Shown piece after piece: positions 60,371 to 64,000 of a DNA stretch of 64,000 bases (its first letter is position 1; the number at the start of each line of letters is the position of its first letter). Source of the DNA: Oleispirillum sp963678075. GTDB taxonomy: Bacteria; Pseudomonadota; Alphaproteobacteria; Rhodospirillales; Rhodospirillaceae. The notes under the pieces were generated by a model, which was not told the DNA's origin, did no database searches, and saw nothing but the letters and a program-made list of their open reading frames with translations. The stretch spans positions 62,001 through 126,000 of the forward strand of contig CAXXPK010000003.1 of NCBI GenBank assembly GCA_963678075.2. The letters are read 5' to 3'. A program made the translations under genes and the position numbers.

Positions 60371-60891
60371 AAGCGCCCCCCCTTGGTCAGGGTTCTCTGT
60401 TCGCGCAGGCTGGCCATGTCGGCGTCACCGCGCAGCGCGGTGACGATGTCGGGCAGACCGTTGCTGACGAAGGCCCGCCAGTTACCGCTCGGCGCGTGGC
60501 ACATCTGGCCGGTGCGTTCGTTGGCAAGGATAACGCCCCCCATGTTCCACAACAGGTCCCAGTTGAAAAGATTCTGCATCATCGCGGCGCGGGTGCGTTC
60601 GTGCAGGCGATGCATGACCCACAGGCGAATCAAGAAGGCGTACAGCACCACCGACAACAGCAGGGCCAGCACCCCGACGATGATTTCCACCACCACCAGC
60701 AGCCCCAGGCTGATCAGCACCATCATCAGCAGCGGCGCGACGTTGTCCCATGGGCTGTAGGTCGGCGAGCGCCCCTGATTGAAGACCCGGAAATCGGTAT
60801 AGACCTTCAGGCGGCCGGAACTGATGCCGTGTTGCAGGACACGGTAGTCGAATTCCTTCTCTTGTCGCATCTTGCGCGATTCGCCGACCAT
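60367..60891 (-). CDS. Uncharacterised two-helix membrane protein in the lut operon
   Basis: A 174-residue protein unknown to me. Residues about 53-90 contain two adjacent hydrophobic helices (NVAPLLMMVLISLGLLVVVE and IIVGVLALLLSVVLYAFLI). Cytoplasmic flanks have KEFDYRVLQHGISSGRLKVY and NLFNWDLLWNMGGVILANER. ATG 60891 has AAGGA eight bases upstream; another at 60870 is possible. It lies between lutB and lutC with a four-base overlap to lutC, so it is expressed with the lactate genes, but no role can be given. Confidence 0.75.
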   Translation of the reverse strand: MVGESRKMRQEKEFDYRVLQHGISSGRLKVYTDFRVFNQGRSPTYSPWDNVAPLLMMVLISLGLLVVVEIIVGVLALLLSVVLYAFLIRLWVMHRLHERTRAAMMQNLFNWDLLWNMGGVILANERTGQMCHAPSGNWRAFVSNGLPDIVTALRGDADMASLREQRTLTKGGRL

Positions 60892-60979
60892 ATCGTCATC
60901 CTTTCTGCGGCTGCCGCGCGCGGTTCGCCGTCGCGATGAAGCCTCCGCCCTGCGGCACCGGCAGGTCGCGGGATTTCGT

Positions 60980-62328
60980 TCATCCCGTGGCGAGTGGCCA
61001 GCGCCGCAGCCGTCCGGATCGTTTGCCGAAGACGCGCAGGATCGCGGTTGCCGCGCGGGTGGTTTCCCGGAACAGAGTCGGTCGTTCCGCCAGAAAAGTC
61101 CAGAGCCGCAAAGCCAGGCGGCTTTTCGCCGAGGTCATGGCCGAGGCGTGGGTGCGGTCGCGCAGTTGGCGCATCAGGCGGGGCAGCGGAATCTTAACCG
61201 GACAGACCTCGGCACAGCGGCCGCACAGGGTGCAGGCGTGCGGCAGGTGGCGCGCGTCATCCAGACCGGACAACAGCGGGGTCAGCACCGAGCCCATCGG
61301 TCCGACATAGACCGCGCCGTAGGCATGGCCGCCGACCGCCGCGAAGATCGGGCCGTGGTTGATGCAGGCGCCGCACCGCAGGCACCGCGGCATGTCCTCG
61401 AACGGGCCGCCAAGGATATCGCTGCGGTGGTTGTCGAGAATCACCACATGGACCGAGGTCGGGCCGTCGCGGTCGTCCTTGCCGCGCGGGCCGCAGGACA
61501 GGGGGGTATAGCTGGACGCCGCCTGCCCGGTGGCGGAACGGCCCAACAGCCGCAACAGCACCGCCGCGTCCTCTAGGGTCGGCACCACCTTTCCGATGGA
61601 GGCGATGACGATCAGGCAGGGCGGCAGGCTTTGCATCAGATCGCCGTTGCCTTCGTTGGTGACCAGCACCGCGTCGTCGGTTTCCGCGATCAGCAGGTTA
61701 GCGCCGGTGCATGCCAACGTCGGCGGCCAGGAAACGGGCGCGCAGCTCGGCGCGGGCCTCGGCCAGCAGGGAGTCGTGGGTGGAAAGGTCGCGGTCGGCG
61801 GGGCGGTCGGAATGGGCGGTGCGAAAGGTCTCCGCCACCTGTTCCTTCTTGACGTGGCAGGCCGGGGCGATGATGTGGCTGGGCGGTTCGTCGCGCAGCT
61901 GGATGATGTATTCGCCAAGGTCGGTTTCCACCGGCGTGAACCCCTGGGCGATCAGATAGGGGTTGAGACCGATTTCCTCGGTGATCATCGATTTGCCCTT
62001 GGTCACCAGCCTGGCGCCCTGTTCCCGGCAGATCGCGGCGATGGTTTCGCGGGCGGTTTCGGCGTCGGCGCAGAAATGCACCTGCGCGCCACGGGCGGTG
62101 GCGGCGGCCTCGAACGCCTCCAGATAGGCATCCAGGTTTTCCAGGGCATGGCGTTTGATCGCCTCCCCCGCCATGCGCAGGGTTTCGATACTCTGGCACC
62201 GCGGCAACGGCGCGGGCACGGCTGCCGCGAAAAGTGGTGCGTACGTTCAAAAGCGCCGCCTGCAATTTGTCGTTGGCCAGCGCGGCGCGGGCGTTCGTGG
62301 GGAAATCGCGGCTGTGCAATGGGGTCAT
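60980..62328 (-). pseudogene. lutB: Lactate utilization iron-sulfur protein LutB, two frameshifts
   Basis: Start MTPLHSRDFPTNARAALAND at 62328 overlaps the lutA stop. The frame is lost after RARAVAAVP (about 62190); the next frame carries MAGEAIKRHALENLDAYLEAF and GARLVTKGKSMITEEIGLNP until DVG near 61710, where an extra base breaks it again. The third frame restores TGANLLIAETDDAVLVTNEG and the two iron-sulfur motifs CLRCGACINHGPIF and CTLCGRCAEVCPV. All parts of a normal LutB of roughly 450 residues are there, with two single-base changes; error or decay are both possible. Confidence 0.85.
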
Positions 62329-63103
62329 TTTTTCGGCTCCGCGATGCCTGGCGCCGACAGATCGCCCGCCAGAACCTCGGCGACGTGTCGCACCTCCATG
62401 TCCGATCCCAGGCGACGCAGCCGCCCGGCGATGTTGAGCAGACAACCCAGGTCTCCGGCCAGCAACATGTCGGCGCCGGTGGCGATCGCGGCCTCGGCTT
62501 TTTCCCCGGCCCTGCGGCCCGAGATGTTGGGGCTCTTGACGCAGAAGGCGCCGCCGAAGCCGCAGCATTCCTCGGCGCCGTCGATTTCGTGCAAGCTTAG
62601 CCCGGCGACCGCGTCAAGCAGGCGGCGCGGTTGTTCCACCATGCCCAGTTCGCGGCGGCAGGAACAGCTGTCATGATAGGTGACGTTGGCGTTCGGGTGG
62701 GTGGTGGGGGGGGAGATCTTCAGAGCGTCGGTCAGGAACGCCGTCAGTTCGAAGGTTTTCTCGGCCAGGGCGCGGGCGCGGTCCGCCCAGGCCGGGTCGT
62801 TGGCGAAGAGGTGGGGGTAATCCCGGCGCAGGACCCGGAGGGGACCACCACCGCGTCGAAGGGCTCGAATTCGGCGATCACCCGCCGCGCCAGCCGTTTC
62901 GCGCCGTCGCGGTCACCGGAGTTGAAGGCGGGTTGGCCGCAACAGGTCTGCCCCGGCGGCACCGTCACCGTCAGGCCCGCGTCCCCCAACAGTTTCAGAG
63001 TTGCGAAGCCGTCCGCGGGACGCATGGTCTCGACGAGGCAGGAGGCGAACAGGGCGACGTGGAGCGGCGGGGAGGAGGTAACGGAGGGAATGGGATGGGG
63101 CAT
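62325..63103 (-). pseudogene. lutA: Lactate utilization protein LutA, frameshifted
   Basis: LutA is a CCG-motif (heterodisulfide-reductase-like) iron-sulfur protein. From ATG 63103 it reads VALFASCLVETMRPADGFAT, PPGQTCCGQPAFNSGD and VVVPSGSCAG, then changes frame at about 62835. The other frame has RDYPHLFANDPAWADRA, YHDSCSCRRELGMVEQP and AEECCGFGGAFCVKSP, then runs to 62325. Inserting one more copy of the 13-base unit GGTCCTGCGCCGG present at the break would rebuild GSCAGVLRRDYPHLF, so a deletion between direct repeats is likely. Confidence 0.85.
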
Positions 63104-63108
63104 CGCAA

Positions 63109-64000
63109 TCACGATTTTGGGGCGGGGATCAGCACGAAGTAGCGACCGGCGCTTTTCATCCGTCCGGCCTTGGCGAGGGCGGGTTCGCCCGCCCCCCAAA
63201 AGAAGTCGCCGCGTACCGCGCCCTTGATCGCGCTGCCGATGTCCTGCGCGACTATCAGGCGGTTGAGGGCGCCGCCGTCGGGATCCACGGTTTCCAGCCA
63301 GACCGGCGCGCCAAGCGGCACCACCGTCGGGTCCGCCGCCATGCTGCGGGCGGGGGTCAGCGGCACCCCCATCGCGCCCACCGGGCCTTCGCCGTCGATC
63401 AGGCGGAAGAAGATATAGCGGGGATTTTCCTGCATCAGGCGCTCCGCCTGGCGCGGATATGCGTGCAACCAGGCGCGGATTTCCGGCATCGAGGTCTTGC
63501 CCGGTTCGACCAGCTTGGCGTCCAGCAGAATGCGCCCCAGACCCTTGAACGGGCGGCCGTTGTTGCCGCCATAGCCGATTCGGAAACGCCGCCCATCGGG
63601 AAGCTGGACTTGCGACGAGCCTTGGATTTGGGCGACGTGCAGGTCTACCGAATCGTTCACCCAGAACAAGACCGGCGCGACTTTGGCAATGCCGCCGGAT
63701 TCGATTTCGGCGCGGGTCGGATAGGGTTCGACGCGACCGTTCTTCAGGCGGCCGGTGACTTTTCGTCCGTCCTGTTGGCGTTCCACCAGGTCGATCGGGC
63801 GGCCATAAACCGGATAGGGGAAATACGGCGACGAGAACATCGAGCCGTTCAATTCGGCTTCGTAATAACCCGTGAAAAGACCCTCCGCCGCGCCGTTCGT
63901 CGCGGTGACGCGGTAGGGAACGAAGGCCTTGGCCAAGGCTCGTCGCGCGTCGTCGGCGGCGGCCTGTTTCGGCAGGGCGGCGCAGGCGCGTTGCCAGTCT
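63109..64000 (-). CDS. mltA: Membrane-bound lytic transglycosylase MltA, 5' end outside window
   Basis: The frame is open to base 64000, so the N-terminus with its signal is beyond the window. About 296 residues are visible: GLFTGYYEAELNGSMFSSPY, VDLHVAQIQGSSQVQLPDG, RIGYGGNNGRPFKGLGRILL and the 3D-domain end AQDIGSAIKGAVRGDFFWG with the catalytic aspartate. MltA cleaves peptidoglycan to 1,6-anhydro products. It is five bases upstream of lutA; the mltA...smr order is usual, with the lut genes and the membrane-protein gene inserted between. Confidence 0.95.
   Translation of the reverse strand, partial: DWQRACAALPKQAAADDARRALAKAFVPYRVTATNGAAEGLFTGYYEAELNGSMFSSPYFPYPVYGRPIDLVERQQDGRKVTGRLKNGRVEPYPTRAEIESGGIAKVAPVLFWVNDSVDLHVAQIQGSSQVQLPDGRRFRIGYGGNNGRPFKGLGRILLDAKLVEPGKTSMPEIRAWLHAYPRQAERLMQENPRYIFFRLIDGEGPVGAMGVPLTPARSMAADPTVVPLGAPVWLETVDPDGGALNRLIVAQDIGSAIKGAVRGDFFWGAGEPALAKAGRMKSAGRYFVLIPAPKS

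Overview
The window is a high-GC, densely coded stretch of an alphaproteobacterial chromosome, most likely Rhodospirillales. This rests on gene content and order: the clusters hisE/F/A/H/B next to hslVU, hrcA-grpE divergent from rph-rdgB-hemW, lppC-rsmI-yraN-gshB-comM and mltA-smr, together with the character of the proteins and the ATGA-type start/stop overlaps inside operons. No rRNA, tRNA, CRISPR array or phage was recognised.

Layout. (1) 1-2.2 kb: the end of a degenerate EAL-domain protein, then an ABC ATPase whose permease is a wreck. (2) 2.2-7.6 kb: late cobalamin synthesis, cobT (minus strand) divergent from cobS-cobC-cobU-cobO and, beyond a hairpin-rich repeat, cobQ. (3) 7.6-8.6 kb: EVE-domain and HAD proteins. 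(4) 8.7-17 kb: a plus-strand glycan operon with two GDP-mannose dehydratase relatives, three glycosyltransferases, a methyltransferase, a phosphomannomutase and GDP-fucose synthase. (5) 17-20.5 kb, minus strand: ptmA-like reductase, glycosyltransferase, acyltransferase and DegT aminotransferase. (6) 20.8-33.5 kb: a nearly gapless plus-strand operon that reads as a legionaminic-acid-type (nonulosonic acid) pathway: legB, legC, legG, formyltransferase (frameshifted), PIG-L deacetylase, legI, neuD, ptmE, ptmF, a candidate sugar transferase, two orphan proteins and the CMP-sugar synthetase legF. (7) 33.5-36 kb, minus strand: MBOAT acyltransferase plus SGNH-type partner. (8) 36.5-39.1 kb: a graveyard with a broken M29-type peptidase, a broken adenylate-forming ligase and a rearranged IS5-family remnant carrying a 56-bp perfect palindrome. 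(9) 39.2-64 kb: housekeeping genes (grpE, hrcA, rph, rdgB, hemW, lppC, rsmI, yraN, gshB, hinT, hisEFAHB, smr, mltA), with broken comM, lysE-like, two diguanylate cyclases, hslV/hslU, lutA and lutB among them.

The most striking theme is gene decay. About a dozen genes carry frameshifts, stops or internal deletions, several with short direct repeats at the junction: hslV is fused to hslU across a shared 12-bp sequence with loss of the HslU Walker A motif, and lutA appears to have lost one copy of a 13-bp direct repeat. Biosynthetic and housekeeping genes in between (his, cob, grpE, hrcA, rph, rdgB, hemW, rsmI) are intact, and nearly the whole glycan region is open. This pattern fits relaxed selection on dispensable genes better than random base-calling error, although single-base lesions such as the C6 run in the first diguanylate cyclase could still be errors.

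The second theme is surface glycosylation. GDP-fucose and legionaminic-type precursors, their transferases and an O-acyltransferase pair sit together, so the region probably builds a modified glycan for flagellin or cell-surface polysaccharide. Two conserved-looking but unrecognised proteins at 30385-32780 sit between the candidate transferase and legF and are the best candidates for new biochemistry. A three-copy dispersed repeat with covarying hairpins (5.9, 42.4 and 58.7 kb) is the main non-coding element.
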